A stretch of 64,000 nucleotides of DNA from Paenibacillus sp. 37 (GCF_008386395.1 NZ_CP043761.1:5580001-5644000), one strand, 5' to 3'. Positions 1-9,247 are shown, counted from the first letter of the stretch. Translations and numbers: made by a program. The notes: a model not told the origin generated them from the sequence alone.

Positions 1-135
1 GAGAATGCTACCACCAGTTACAGTTTGACCATCAGCACGTTTAACACCCAGACGTTGAGCATTACTGTCACGTCCGTTCTTCGTGGAACCTACACCTTTT
101 TTCGATGCGAATAACTGAAGATTTAATTTCAACAT
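1..135 (-). CDS. rpmA: 50S ribosomal protein L27 (N-terminal part, cut by window edge)
   Basis: The first 45 residues of ribosomal protein L27 of the large subunit are present; the rest lies beyond the window start. The protein begins [16 protein letters not shown]. This is the Firmicute form with a short N-terminal extension ahead of SKKG. In Staphylococcus aureus that extension is removed by the protease Prp, and prp lies immediately upstream here. The LQLFA/SKKG junction matches the known cleavage motif. A good ribosome binding site (GGAGG) precedes the ATG. The order rplU-prp-rpmA is conserved in Firmicutes and suggests one transcript from the rplU promoter. Confidence 0.95.
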   Translation of the reverse strand, partial: MLKLNLQLFASKKGVGSTKNGRDSNAQRLGVKRADGQTVTGGSIL

Positions 136-158
136 GATTGGTTGTCCTCCTTCTTTGC

Positions 159-488
159 TTATTTGAATTGCTGTATTTTAATATACTTCCCGTATGACTC
201 TGCAATATTAGAGAGCATAACTACCATGGATTCGAGTAACAATTGTACCTGGGACCAGGTTTCCCCTCTCTCTAACAAAGGTAAAGAACCGCTTAAAAAG
301 CCATTCTTCATCTTGGCATCCATTTCGACACCGGTCAATGTTTCAATCGAGTTCACCGTACCCACTGTAACAGCGGATACCCCGGCACATACGATGTCTT
401 CTCCCCGCTTGGCAAAATTAGCATGCCCTTCAATGGAAAAACGTTCGATGTTCCCGTCCTCATCACGAAAGATTTGAACGATAATCAC
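159..488 (-). CDS. prp: Ribosomal-processing cysteine protease Prp (YsxB family)
   Basis: A 109-residue cysteine protease that trims the N-terminal extension of L27 before ribosome assembly. The catalytic pair of the family is visible: His22 in EGHANFA and Cys34 in DIVCAGVS, with the usual spacing. Length matches the family (about 105-110 residues). It lies between rplU and rpmA, as in Bacillus and Staphylococcus, so enzyme and substrate are co-transcribed. The C-terminal part is helical and acidic, as in the family. The adjacent L27 carries the matching cleavage motif, which supports the call. Confidence 0.93.
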   Translation of the reverse strand: MIIVQIFRDEDGNIERFSIEGHANFAKRGEDIVCAGVSAVTVGTVNSIETLTGVEMDAKMKNGFLSGSLPLLERGETWSQVQLLLESMVVMLSNIAESYGKYIKIQQFK

Positions 489-502
489 TTATCGCACCTT
501 CT

Positions 503-814
503 TTACGCTTTGATTGTTTCGATAGTTACTTTAGTGTACGGTTGACGGTGACCTTGCTTCACATGGTAGTTCTTTTTAGGTTTGTATTTGTATACGATAA
601 CCTTTTGTCCTTTGCCATGTTTCTCCACTTTAGCCGTTACAGTAGCTCCGGAAATCAATGGTGTACCTGCTGTCAAACCTTGATCGTTAGATACAGCCAG
701 GACACGGTCGAACGTTACGCTTTCGCCATCGTTCGCAGTCAATTTCTCGATGAACAGAACATCGCCCTCTTGGACTTTGTACTGTTTGCCGCCTGTTTCA
801 ATAATTGCGTACAT
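503..814 (-). CDS. rplU: 50S ribosomal protein L21
   Basis: Ribosomal protein L21, 103 residues, the usual bacterial length. It starts [14 protein letters not shown], the family signature, and ends with the basic stretch [21 protein letters not shown] that contacts 23S rRNA. It is the first gene of rplU-prp-rpmA. A strong RBS (GAGGAGGTG) precedes the ATG. A well-formed promoter and a leader of about 120 nt lie upstream and overlap the end of the RNase E/G gene. Confidence 0.97.
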   Translation of the reverse strand: MYAIIETGGKQYKVQEGDVLFIEKLTANDGESVTFDRVLAVSNDQGLTAGTPLISGATVTAKVEKHGKGQKVIVYKYKPKKNYHVKQGHRQPYTKVTIETIKA

Positions 815-938
815 TTGCCTTGCACCTCCTCATGTCTCAGACTCGCCCGTTCTCAGGTGACAGTGTCCTTGCGGAACTGTTCTTATACCCGGCCAGTGCG
901 GTTACAGCATGTGCAAGACCATTAGGCTAAACACATAC
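815..938 (-). ncRNA. Putative L21 leader (autoregulatory 5'UTR of rplU)
   Basis: The untranslated leader between the predicted rplU transcription start and its ATG is about 120 nt, long for a simple 5'UTR. Firmicute rplU operons are known to carry the L21 leader, a structured element thought to let L21 control its own operon. The segment has G+C-rich complementary blocks consistent with stems. The call rests on position and length, because I could not run a covariance model. Confidence 0.5.
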
Positions 939-944
939 TTGAAG

Positions 945-973
945 ATTATATCACGCAATATATCAAAAATCAA
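945..973 (-). promoter_or_regulatory. Sigma-A type promoter of rplU-prp-rpmA
   Basis: On the minus strand TTGATT is followed by 17 nt and a perfect TATAAT, which also has the upstream TG of an extended -10. The -35 hexamer overlaps the stop codon of the RNase E/G gene, so the ribosomal operon starts inside the end of its neighbour. Confidence 0.8.
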
Positions 974-2220
974 TGAAAAGGTGAAATATATCTTTTTCCC
1001 GTACCATGGCAGGAAGAACACGGCTCCACATAGGGTAGCGTACTTTCTTCCCGCACTTTCTTACGGGTAAGTTCGAGCAAGCCCAGCTTTGTCCAACCCA
1101 TTACAAACGCTTTGGTCCGATCCTTCTTGAGCTCACCCTCCAAGGTTGCCGCTACTTCATGCCGATTTGAGGCTTCCTCCATATCAATGAAGTCGACAAT
1201 AATCATGCCACCGATATCACGCAGGCGCATTAGACGGGCAATCTCCACTGCTGCCTGTATGTTGGTCTCTGTCACGGTCTCTTCCAGACTGTCACCGCCA
1301 GCTCCCGTATATTTACCCGTGTTCACATCCACTACAGTCAGAGCTTCGGTATGATCAATAACAATGTATCCGCCTCCGGGCAACCACACCTTCCGGGCAA
1401 AATCCTTATTCAACTGTTCCTGCACACCATAGGCAGCAAAGATGGATTCTGTTCCCCGATACACCTGTACTTTGGGTTGATGACCAGGACTAATCTCTTC
1501 GAGCAATGCTTTTACTTCACGGGCTTGTCCCTCACTATCAGTGATGACTTCGTCACTCCCTGGCGTATACACATCTCTGATGATTCGCTGTACCATGCTA
1601 TGATCCCGATGCAAGAGGCTTGGTGAAGGCAAACTGTCTGCTTTTTCACGAATCAGATACCACTGCGCGCGTAATGTTTCCAAGTCCGACTTAATGGCCT
1701 CATGCTGTTCTTCTCCAGATACGGTCCGAATAATGAGTCCTTCTTCATCCCGCCTCAGTTGCTCCCCAAGTGCCTTAAGACGGGAACGATCCCCTTCACG
1801 GGCAATTTTCTTGGATACCGCTACATAGTCAGCAACAGGCATGTAGACAAGCCAACGGCCCGGGAGTGAATAATGAGTCGTCACCCGGGCTCCCTTGCCT
1901 CCTACCGGTTCTTTCAGAACCTGAACAATGACTTCCTGACCCGGACGAAGCAACTCCGAGATGGAAGGCTTCACCTTGGGCTGTTTCTCCAGATGGGGAT
2001 GCAACACATCGTCCACATAAAGGAACGCATTCTTTTTCTGACCAATATCCACAAAAGCAGCTTGCATACCTGGTAACACATTCACGACCCGTCCCTTGAA
2101 AAAGGAACCCAGCAGTCCACGATCGCGTGTACGTTCTGCCGTAAATTCCACAGCTTTGCCTTCTTCCAGAAGCGCCATTTGCATGAGGTTATGTTCATTA
2201 TGTACTACCATTTGTTTCAT
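970..2220 (-). CDS. rng: RNase E/G family endoribonuclease, short form
   Basis: An endoribonuclease of the RNase E/G family (rRNA and mRNA processing), 416 residues from the chosen start. The order is an S1-like RNA-binding segment near the N-terminus (SFFKGRVVNVLPGMQAAFVDIG), then the DNase I-like catalytic region with the conserved Asp motifs VVDVNTGKYTG and IIVDFIDME, then the zinc-link cysteines CSSC in PCSSCHGTGKR. It stops about 10 residues after the zinc link, so the C-terminal small domain of Escherichia coli RNase G (489 residues) is missing. I chose the ATG at 2220 because AGAGGTGA precedes it; the ATG seven codons earlier has no RBS. B. subtilis lacks this enzyme, but rng beside rplU is common in other lineages. 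Confidence 0.9.
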   Translation of the reverse strand: MKQMVVHNEHNLMQMALLEEGKAVEFTAERTRDRGLLGSFFKGRVVNVLPGMQAAFVDIGQKKNAFLYVDDVLHPHLEKQPKVKPSISELLRPGQEVIVQVLKEPVGGKGARVTTHYSLPGRWLVYMPVADYVAVSKKIAREGDRSRLKALGEQLRRDEEGLIIRTVSGEEQHEAIKSDLETLRAQWYLIREKADSLPSPSLLHRDHSMVQRIIRDVYTPGSDEVITDSEGQAREVKALLEEISPGHQPKVQVYRGTESIFAAYGVQEQLNKDFARKVWLPGGGYIVIDHTEALTVVDVNTGKYTGAGGDSLEETVTETNIQAAVEIARLMRLRDIGGMIIVDFIDMEEASNRHEVAATLEGELKKDRTKAFVMGWTKLGLLELTRKKVREESTLPYVEPCSSCHGTGKRYISPFH

Positions 2221-2326
2221 GGCTTCACCTCTAGAAGACAATTCAAATCATCCACATCCATTTCAGTATCTTTTCAATTCTCATTGTACATATATTAACC
2301 CATTTCAGAACAGGTCCACCAGAACA

Positions 2327-3196
2327 CTACAATTTATCACCATTTTGTTGAAAATAGGAACCGATAATCCGTTGCTCAGGCAATACAGCCATAATTCGAC
2401 CCTGTCTGTTCATCACGTATACCATATGGTATCTTTCTCTCTTTAATAGACGCAAAATAGTGTCCAAAGGTTTCGCCGGGAATGAGATTATTGGCTGCGC
2501 CAAACTGCCAGTAGCCGCGTGACGAGCAAACGCACCCTCTCGATTCATAAGAAAACGAATAAAGCGATAGGGCACATTTCGGTAATCCGTTACGTTGGAA
2601 TAGAACAAAAAAAGGCCGATTAACAGAATGTTGAGCGGTAGGCCGTAGTCTCCAGTAAACCATCGGCTGATCGCATATAAAATCACCCCTACGCTACACA
2701 GAATGCTAATTCTGTAAGTCCACATTAATGTTGTATAGTAGGGTGCCCACAGACTGACAAGTGCCTGAACAATTTTACCTCCGTCCAGAGGAAGTACAGG
2801 CAGCAGATTAAAGAGAGCAATGAGCAGATTCCCCTGAATGATATAGTTTAGAAATACCGGATCACCCAGATTGCCATACTGCAACAGCATAACCACGCCA
2901 ACCATCAGCATGTTTTGTAATGGACCAGCCAGAGCAATCATGATTTCCCGGTAGGCCGTGATCGTACCTCCATCTTCGATAACCGCTACTCCTCCAAAAG
3001 GGAGCATCTGGATCGACAAGACACGATAGCCCAGAAGTGCCGCCGCCGCAGCATGTCCACATTCATGAATGAATACGATGGCAAACAACGTAATAAGTTC
3101 AATAAAATGTCCAGTCAGAAGGGAGGCCATCATGATAATTACAAAAAACGGATGAAACGTAATACGGACTCCCCACACCCTAATCAAGGGCAACAA
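2327..3196 (-). CDS. spoIVFB: Stage IV sporulation protein FB, M50 intramembrane metalloprotease
   Basis: A site-2-protease family enzyme. In Bacillus it cleaves pro-sigma-K in the membrane around the forespore. The zinc motif is HECGH in the third hydrophobic segment, and the second-half motif LPLDGGK supplies the Asp ligand. There are about six membrane segments, then a C-terminal cytoplasmic part (from about residue 220) resembling a CBS domain, as in SpoIVFB. Length 289 fits (B. subtilis 288). The start is a TTG overlapping the end of spoIVFA; its RBS (GGCGGAAG) is weak, so translational coupling is likely and the exact start is uncertain. Confidence 0.92.
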   Translation of the reverse strand: MLPLIRVWGVRITFHPFFVIIMMASLLTGHFIELITLFAIVFIHECGHAAAAALLGYRVLSIQMLPFGGVAVIEDGGTITAYREIMIALAGPLQNMLMVGVVMLLQYGNLGDPVFLNYIIQGNLLIALFNLLPVLPLDGGKIVQALVSLWAPYYTTLMWTYRISILCSVGVILYAISRWFTGDYGLPLNILLIGLFLFYSNVTDYRNVPYRFIRFLMNREGAFARHAATGSLAQPIISFPAKPLDTILRLLKRERYHMVYVMNRQGRIMAVLPEQRIIGSYFQQNGDKL

Positions 3197-4028
3197 CTTC
3201 CGCCGGGTCTACGTACTCCTCGCCCTCTTTGACTGCAAAATAGAGCGTGGCCGGTTGTTCACCACCCGTAGCCTTGAGACTCCCCACTGGATTCCCCGCT
3301 TCCACCCAATCGTTCACGCTCACTTCACTTTCGTTCAGCCGACCATATATTGCCGTGACATTGCCTGTATGTTGGATGACAACTGTGAATCCACTTGCTG
3401 CATCGCCGATAACCTCCATGACACGCCCAGCATCAGAACTTTCGACCTGTATACGTTCTGCACCTGCGGCATCCGGAACGATCTCAATTCCCTTCATGCT
3501 CAGCGCGAATGGCTGAACCACTGTGCCTGAGATCGGTTTGCCCAGTAACTGCCTTACTTTCAATCCGTTCACGGCATCCGTCGTATGTCCGAGGACCGGA
3601 AGAAACGAAGGGGTTCCTCCAAAATGCCGTTCATACCAAGCCGCTGCTGAGGCAAAATCCATATCCCGATGGAGTGCATCCGCAATGACTGTTTTGGGTG
3701 ATGTCGTCCACGATGTATCCAACTGAAATAGACCCCATACTCCGCCAAATATCAAAGCGCTAATGACCGTCCGTTTGAGAAGTGACTTGAACAGGTTAAA
3801 TCTCGAATGCCCCCCTGGAACAAAATGACCATTCTCTTTTTTCCACAACCATTCCGGATCTCTTTCCTGTATACCTTCACTAGGCGTAAATGGTTTCGGG
3901 TGTATGATCTCATTCTTGTCCAATAGCGAACCTACTTTTTGCTCCTGTAAGACCTCCACAGTGGCACCATCCATCAGTCGCCGAATGCGTTCTTCTCGTC
4001 TCTGCTTGATTCTGAGTTTCGTGTTCAT
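3180..4028 (-). CDS. spoIVFA: Stage IV sporulation protein FA, inactive M23-like
   Basis: A partner that holds and inhibits SpoIVFB until the forespore signal arrives. It is 282 residues from the ATG at 4028, which follows GGGAGGACATTT; an upstream in-frame ATG at 4112 has no RBS. It has a basic cytoplasmic N-terminus (KLRIKQRREERIRR), one membrane segment (TVISALIFGGVWGLF), and a C-terminal M23 peptidase fold ending in LYFAVKEGEEYVDP. The zinc-binding His residues of active M23 enzymes are not in the expected places (YGRL and LYFAV instead of the His-containing motifs), so it is probably non-catalytic, as in known SpoIVFA. The gene overlaps spoIVFB by 17 bp. Confidence 0.9.
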   Translation of the reverse strand: MNTKLRIKQRREERIRRLMDGATVEVLQEQKVGSLLDKNEIIHPKPFTPSEGIQERDPEWLWKKENGHFVPGGHSRFNLFKSLLKRTVISALIFGGVWGLFQLDTSWTTSPKTVIADALHRDMDFASAAAWYERHFGGTPSFLPVLGHTTDAVNGLKVRQLLGKPISGTVVQPFALSMKGIEIVPDAAGAERIQVESSDAGRVMEVIGDAASGFTVVIQHTGNVTAIYGRLNESEVSVNDWVEAGNPVGSLKATGGEQPATLYFAVKEGEEYVDPAEVVALD

Positions 4029-4109
4029 GAAATGTCCTCCCGCCGAGGCTTGTTTACTACATCCTATGAAGAGGTGGTTGATAATATGAACAAGCCTGCC
4101 CGCAGGTAA

Positions 4110-4138
4110 CAAAAAAAGCCGGGCTATAAGCCACGGCT
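4110..4138 (-). terminator. Terminator after minD
   Basis: On the minus strand a GC-rich hairpin (AGCCG.GGC / GCC.GGCT with a 5-nt loop) is followed by seven T. It separates the min genes from the sporulation pair spoIVFA-spoIVFB. Confidence 0.8.
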
Positions 4139-4176
4139 GTCATGTAATTGCTTTATGAATAAGTTCGTTTAACGAG

Positions 4177-4971
4177 TTAACCCATTCCGAAGAACTTTTT
4201 GAAACGAGTAAAAGCGCCCTTTTTCTGCTCCAGCTGCATCAATGGGACCGTATCTCCCAGAATGCGTCGTGCGATATTCCGATACGCAATCGCCGCAAGT
4301 GAATCCGGATTCATGACCGTAGGTTCTCCTGAATTGGCAGCTTTGATGACCAGTTCATCATCAGGCACGATGCCAATCAGGTCAATATTAAGTACTTGTA
4401 AAATACCATCGATATCTAACATGTCACCCGATTTTACCATATTATTGCGAATTCGATTCACCACCAGCTTTGGTGATTGAATGTGTGAACTCTCCAGCAG
4501 GCCGATGACACGATCCGCATCACGTACTGCAGCATTTTCCGGTGTAGTGACCACGATGGCCTGATCTGCTCCTGCTACCGCATTTTTGAAACCCTGCTCT
4601 ATGCCGGCTGGGCAATCAATAATAACGTATTCAAAATCTTTTTTCAATTCAAGGATAATATCCTTGACCTGTTCTGGCGACACTGAGTTTTTGTCTCTCG
4701 TCTGCGCCGCAGGCAACATGTATAATTCTTCGAAACGCTTGTCTTTGACCAAAGCCTGATTCAGACGGCAGCGGCCGTCCGCAACGTCGCACAGATCGTA
4801 AATAATACGGTTTTCGAGTCCCATCACGACATCCAAATTACGAAGGCCGATATCGGTATCTACCAGACAAACCTTTTTGCCGAGCAACGCCAGCGCTGTC
4901 CCGATGTTTGCCGAGGTGGTTGTTTTACCCACGCCGCCTTTACCCGAAGTGATCACGATCGCCTCTCCCAT
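4177..4971 (-). CDS. minD: Septum site-determining ATPase MinD
   Basis: A membrane-associated ParA/MinD ATPase that recruits MinC to block Z-ring formation away from midcell. It starts MGEAIVITSGKGGVGKTTT with the deviant Walker A (GKGGVGKT), followed by VDTDIGLRNLDVVMGLENR and VIIDCPAGIEQGF. The C-terminal amphipathic membrane-targeting helix is present (FTRFKKFFG). Length 264 is typical (B. subtilis 268). It lies 3 bp after minC in one operon. No minE is present; Firmicutes usually position MinCD through DivIVA/MinJ. Confidence 0.97.
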   Translation of the reverse strand: MGEAIVITSGKGGVGKTTTSANIGTALALLGKKVCLVDTDIGLRNLDVVMGLENRIIYDLCDVADGRCRLNQALVKDKRFEELYMLPAAQTRDKNSVSPEQVKDIILELKKDFEYVIIDCPAGIEQGFKNAVAGADQAIVVTTPENAAVRDADRVIGLLESSHIQSPKLVVNRIRNNMVKSGDMLDIDGILQVLNIDLIGIVPDDELVIKAANSGEPTVMNPDSLAAIAYRNIARRILGDTVPLMQLEQKKGAFTRFKKFFGMG

Positions 4972-4974
4972 GAG

Positions 4975-5637
4975 CTACACTCCTTTAAACACATTAAAAT
5001 CTCGGCGTAACCGAACGATATTGCTCATTTTGTCTATCTGCATCTGATTGTCCTGTAAGTAAGCAAATTCCATTCCGGTCTCTCGGCTCTCCCATTCATC
5101 GGGAGGACGACTGATGATATCCGCAATCCGTAGCTGCGTCGGTGCAAATACCGAAGCGGCAATGATCGCTTCCTCGTCCCCGCCAATTCCGGCATGAGCC
5201 ATACCTCTGAGTGAACCCAACACATATATATCTCCGGTACACGTCACTGTGCCCCCCGGATTGATATCCCCAAGAAACAGGAGATTTCCTTCATGATGAA
5301 GCACCTGACCTGAACGCACCATACCACACATGGTTACAATCGGCGGTGGTCCTTTAACCTCCGGTTGGAGTGCAGGTGAGTCGATGGATCGAATAAGCAG
5401 ATTCCCTTTTTGCTTCAATATATCGAGGATTGCTTCTTTCTGGTCCTCTGTCACTTCGCGGGCACCCAACTTGATATCCACATGAACAATCGGTCCGGTC
5501 AAAATATTTTGATGGCTGTGTTCCAGCTTATAGCGGAGCTCATAGAGCAATTCCTCGAATTCACATTGATCGTCCAACAGGAAAACCAGGCCGTCTCGGA
5601 TGCCTTTAATCGTTACGTGATTCGATTTTACCGTCAT
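4975..5637 (-). CDS. minC: Septum site-determining protein MinC
   Basis: The FtsZ assembly inhibitor that works with MinD. It is 220 residues with the usual two halves: an N-terminal FtsZ-interacting domain (HVTIKGIRDGLVFLLDD) and, from about residue 105, the C-terminal beta-helix that dimerises and binds MinD (VRSGQVLHHEGNLLFLGDIN, then LGSLRGMAHAG). It lies directly upstream of minD with a 3-bp gap, as in B. subtilis. It follows mreD at 74 bp, suggesting one mre-min transcription unit. Confidence 0.95.
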   Translation of the reverse strand: MTVKSNHVTIKGIRDGLVFLLDDQCEFEELLYELRYKLEHSHQNILTGPIVHVDIKLGAREVTEDQKEAILDILKQKGNLLIRSIDSPALQPEVKGPPPIVTMCGMVRSGQVLHHEGNLLFLGDINPGGTVTCTGDIYVLGSLRGMAHAGIGGDEEAIIAASVFAPTQLRIADIISRPPDEWESRETGMEFAYLQDNQMQIDKMSNIVRLRRDFNVFKGV

Positions 5638-5711
5638 AAGCCTGTCCCTCCCATCTCATTACATTTCGTGCCCGGGGCCCCAAGTTCCTGCTTTGCGCTC
5701 CATAAATGTAT

Positions 5712-6245
5712 TTAGGAAGCTTCTTCTGTCTTGCTCCGTCTCTTGCCGATCCGCTCCAGTTGTTTCCGAAGCGGGACATATATGATCAAGGCAAACACAA
5801 AATGAATGAACAAATTAGGAATCATGTATTCAATCAACGCCCAGTCAAAGGTCACGTGGTTAAGTTGGAAGAGCTTGTACAGGAAAAATAGCATGGTGTC
5901 ATTAAGCAGACTTCCCAAAATGACAACCGATACCATAACCGGCAGTGGTGCACGTGGTGCTTGAAAAATGAGTCCCATCATATATGCCGATAATCCCATT
6001 GAGAATCCATAAGGTCCAATCATCTCGCCGTAGAATACAACGTCATGCAATAGTCCAAAAAATATACCAAGTACTAGTGCCGTGTGTCGATGATGATATA
6101 CAGCGATAAACAAAATGACGATATAGACCAGATTGGCAGAAATACGCATCTGCCAGCCAGAAGGGATGAGCAGCGGCAAAATTGTGCCTTCCGCAATGAA
6201 TAAAACGAATAGTAACAGGAACAAAACTTGCTTACGTGTTACCAT
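5712..6245 (-). CDS. mreD: Rod shape-determining membrane protein MreD
   Basis: A small integral membrane protein of the elongasome, which organises lateral wall synthesis with MreC and MreB. It is 177 residues, almost entirely hydrophobic with about five membrane segments, and ends in a basic tail (RKQLERIGKRRSKTEEAS). The start codon overlaps the last base of the mreC stop. Sequence conservation in this family is low, so the call rests on topology, length and the mreB-mreC-mreD-minC-minD order. Confidence 0.93.
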   Translation of the reverse strand: MVTRKQVLFLLLFVLFIAEGTILPLLIPSGWQMRISANLVYIVILFIAVYHHRHTALVLGIFFGLLHDVVFYGEMIGPYGFSMGLSAYMMGLIFQAPRAPLPVMVSVVILGSLLNDTMLFFLYKLFQLNHVTFDWALIEYMIPNLFIHFVFALIIYVPLRKQLERIGKRRSKTEEAS

Positions 6246-7117
6246 TATTCTTTTACCTCAGGCGGGATAATGACAATCAGCTCTTTCCAATCAAGGAAGC
6301 TTGCGTATGGTTTGATAATCGCAGTCCGCGTTAAACCGTACTCCCCAACTTCAACCTTTTCCACTTCACCAATCCGCATATACTTGGGAAAGTTATTGAT
6401 GATTCCCGAAGAGATGATCTCATCACCCTTTTTGATATTTGAATCCTCCGAAATTTTGGTCATCTTGAGCATGCCCGTCTTCGGATCGTAGCTCTCAATC
6501 ATACCAAACACTTTCTCTTTACCTACTGCGGTTGCTGCAATGGCATTGGATGTCGGATCATTGGCATCCATGGACGTTAACAGATTAACCGTTGATGTAT
6601 ATGAGCTGACATGACTGATCACGCCGACCAGCCCTTCCTGGGAGGTAACGGCCATCCCCGGCTTAATTCCCGCATTTTCACCGATGTCAATGTTAATGGT
6701 TCTGCTATTTGGATCCGAATTGGCACTGATAACCTGAGCAATTCGTGAACCGTAATTATATCGATTTTTCTGTTCTTCGGTGAAATTGAGCGCTTTCTGA
6801 AGTTGCTCATTCACTTGCTCCATATCATTGTACTTCAGCCGATCCCGGGTATAGTGACCCATCGCGATGCGAAGCTCTTCATTCTCATCATATACCGTAC
6901 GCATGTTCGCTACATCTTTGAAAAAGCCCGCTACATAGGAAGCGGGCTTGTAAAATACGTATTGTACAAATCCAACTGAATCCTTCAGGAATTTCTCCGG
7001 CCAGGATAGAGTGGTTCGCGGACTGAGCGTAAAGCCCATTAACGCGATAAATGTAACAAGGCCCACCAGCAAAACAAAAAGTCTTTTGTTGCCTAGCAGT
7101 TTAAACAGTTCGAACAC
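6245..7117 (-). CDS. mreC: Rod shape-determining protein MreC
   Basis: A bitopic membrane protein of the elongasome, 290 residues. It has an N-terminal membrane segment (LFVLLVGLVTFIALMGFTL), a coiled coil at about residues 70-115, then the two-barrel extracytoplasmic domain with IDIGENAGIKPGMAVTSQEGLVG and KKGDEIISSG. The start is a GTG at 7117 with AGAGG almost touching it, so the RBS spacing is poor and the true first codon may differ by a few residues. The gap of 185 bp to mreB holds short GC-rich inverted repeats but no clear terminator. Confidence 0.94.
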   Translation of the reverse strand: MFELFKLLGNKRLFVLLVGLVTFIALMGFTLSPRTTLSWPEKFLKDSVGFVQYVFYKPASYVAGFFKDVANMRTVYDENEELRIAMGHYTRDRLKYNDMEQVNEQLQKALNFTEEQKNRYNYGSRIAQVISANSDPNSRTINIDIGENAGIKPGMAVTSQEGLVGVISHVSSYTSTVNLLTSMDANDPTSNAIAATAVGKEKVFGMIESYDPKTGMLKMTKISEDSNIKKGDEIISSGIINNFPKYMRIGEVEKVEVGEYGLTRTAIIKPYASFLDWKELIVIIPPEVKE

Positions 7118-7302
7118 CCTCTAACATCCATATTCTCTTCCGAGCCATGCCCGGCGGGGAGACTGTCAGACCTGAAGTCCCTGCGAGAATATCAGCCGAT
7201 CCTCCCCTGTTAAGCGGGTAATAGCTCATCCCCGGGGTTAACCGGGTCCTCTATAAAGATATCTTACCACTTGGTCGCTATGCCAAGTTAGGCAAATACC
7301 AA

Positions 7303-8337
7303 TTAACGTTTGGAACGAACTGCCGAACTGCTTCTGCTTTTGAACAAATGAATATTCTCTAGCGCTTTACCTGTTCCGATCGCTACACAATCCAGCGGGT
7401 TCTCAGCCACGATGACAGGCATTCCTGTCTCACCAGCGAGAAGCTTGTCCAGGTTGCGAAGCAACGCCCCACCACCTGTAAGAACGATACCCCGATCCAT
7501 GATATCGGCAGCAAGTTCAGGCGGGCATTTTTCCAGTGTTACTTTTACCGCTTCAACAATTGCATTCACAGTATCAGCCAGCGCTTCACTGATCTCGTCC
7601 GAAGTAATCGTAATTGTCTTCGGCAGACCTGTTACAAGGTCACGTCCACGAATTTCCATCGTTTCTACTTGTTCCAATGGCATAGCTGATCCGATGTCCA
7701 TCTTCAATTGCTCCGATGTACGCTCACCGATCATCAGATTGTATTGTCGTTTGATGTACTGGATAACGGATTCATCCATCTCGTCACCTGCTACACGAAC
7801 CGAACGGCTCGTTACAATACCACCAAGAGAGATAACAGCCACTTCCGTTGTACCGCCACCAATATCCACAACCATACTACCCGTTGGTTCCCATACAGGC
7901 AGATCTGCACCGATTGCAGCAGCAAAAGGCTCTTCAATCGTATAGGCTTCACGTGCTCCAGCCTGTTTGGTTGCATCTTCAACCGCACGTTGTTCTACTG
8001 CCGTGATCCCGGATGGTACACATACCATCACGTTTGGATGACGCTGGAACATGGAGCGCTGTTTCTGCGCCTCACGGATGAAATATTTGATCATCGTTGC
8101 CGTTGTATCGAAATCGGCAATAACGCCATCTTTCATTGGACGAATGGCACGAATGTTACCTGGTGTACGTCCAATCATTTTTTTGGCGGCTTCACCTACT
8201 GCCTCAATGCTATTTGTATCTGTCCGTATAGCGACAACCGAAGGTTCTCGCACCACAATTCCTTTTCCTCGTACATAAACCAACGTATTTGCTGTCCCCA
8301 AGTCAATACCCAAATCTTTCGTAAAACCACCAAACAT
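7303..8337 (-). CDS. mreB: Actin-like rod shape-determining protein MreB
   Basis: A bacterial actin that forms membrane-bound filaments guiding cell-wall synthesis, 344 residues. Actin-fold motifs: phosphate 1 loop [14 protein letters not shown], phosphate 2 loop [14 protein letters not shown], adenosine loop [14 protein letters not shown]. It ends with a basic tail ([11 protein letters not shown]). The ATG follows AAAAGGAG. It heads the mreBCD-minCD group. The 183-bp upstream region separates it from radC; I found no promoter there that I would defend. Confidence 0.97.
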   Translation of the reverse strand: MFGGFTKDLGIDLGTANTLVYVRGKGIVVREPSVVAIRTDTNSIEAVGEAAKKMIGRTPGNIRAIRPMKDGVIADFDTTATMIKYFIREAQKQRSMFQRHPNVMVCVPSGITAVEQRAVEDATKQAGAREAYTIEEPFAAAIGADLPVWEPTGSMVVDIGGGTTEVAVISLGGIVTSRSVRVAGDEMDESVIQYIKRQYNLMIGERTSEQLKMDIGSAMPLEQVETMEIRGRDLVTGLPKTITITSDEISEALADTVNAIVEAVKVTLEKCPPELAADIMDRGIVLTGGGALLRNLDKLLAGETGMPVIVAENPLDCVAIGTGKALENIHLFKSRSSSAVRSKR

Positions 8338-8520
8338 AACATAATCTCCTTTTCTGCCTCATATAGCCGCTCCATTCTGATCCAGAGCGTAATAATTTTA
8401 TTCCCACGCAATACGTGGAGCTAATATTCGCATTTGTTTTTTTGCATTTGTAAAGTGAACCTATCTTTTACGGACAACGCCGTTAACATTCATAGGAAAA
8501 CATCAACGCCAACCATTATA

Positions 8521-9210
8521 TTATACTAAGCCCTTCTCCTTCAAACTTACGTACGTTCCATCTCCGATAATAATATGATCAAGCACGTCAATGCCAACAA
8601 TAGCGCCTGCTTCAATCAGTCTCTTGGTTATTTGGATATCCTCCGGACTGGGCGTAGGATCACCACTCGGATGGTTGTGTGCGCACACAATCGATGCGCT
8701 GCTGCATTTGATGGCAGCCCGGAACACTTCACGTGGATGTACAATCGAAGCGTTAAGGCTGCCCATGGAGAGTGTTTCCTGGGCAATAATATGATTTTTG
8801 CTATTCAGAAAAAGACACACAAAATGTTCTTTTTGCAAGTAACGCAATTGTTCCATCAGGATATCAGCTGCATCACGCGGTGTACGAATTGAAGTCGACT
8901 GTATGAGTCTGCTCTTGGCAATCCGATGACCCAGCTCAATGCCAGCTTTCAATTGCACAGCCTTGGCATTGCCAATCCCTTTCATCGTGGTCAGTTCTTC
9001 CAAACTCAAATCCATCAACGAGCGAATGCCACCCGCTTCGGCCAAAATCCGCTGTGCCATATGCACCGCGGATTCCTGTCTTGTGCCTGTTCGAAGTAAA
9101 ATTGCCAGCAATTCAGCATGGCTTAAGGCGCCCGCCCCGTATTCCATCATGCGTTCTCTCGGGCGTTCTTCCTGGGGGATGTCGCGCATCATGTATTGAG
9201 GCGACTCCAT
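8521..9210 (-). CDS. radC: RadC/YsxA family JAB-domain protein
   Basis: A member of the RadC family, 229 residues. It has an N-terminal helix-hairpin-helix-like segment (MKGIGNAKAVQLKAGIELG) and a C-terminal JAB1/MPN-like metal site with HNHPSGDPTPSPEDI. The historic repair role of RadC is doubtful; the family function is not settled. The ATG follows AGAGGGAAC. It lies between maf and mreB exactly as in B. subtilis. Confidence 0.93.
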   Translation of the reverse strand: MESPQYMMRDIPQEERPRERMMEYGAGALSHAELLAILLRTGTRQESAVHMAQRILAEAGGIRSLMDLSLEELTTMKGIGNAKAVQLKAGIELGHRIAKSRLIQSTSIRTPRDAADILMEQLRYLQKEHFVCLFLNSKNHIIAQETLSMGSLNASIVHPREVFRAAIKCSSASIVCAHNHPSGDPTPSPEDIQITKRLIEAGAIVGIDVLDHIIIGDGTYVSLKEKGLV

Positions 9211-9247
9211 ATGTTCCCTCTTTTCATTTCACAACATTTGGCTTCAT

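Noticed and set aside
7118..7302. Terminator or attenuator between mreB and mreC
   Set aside because: Short GC-rich inverted repeats are present but there is no T run and no consistent single stem.
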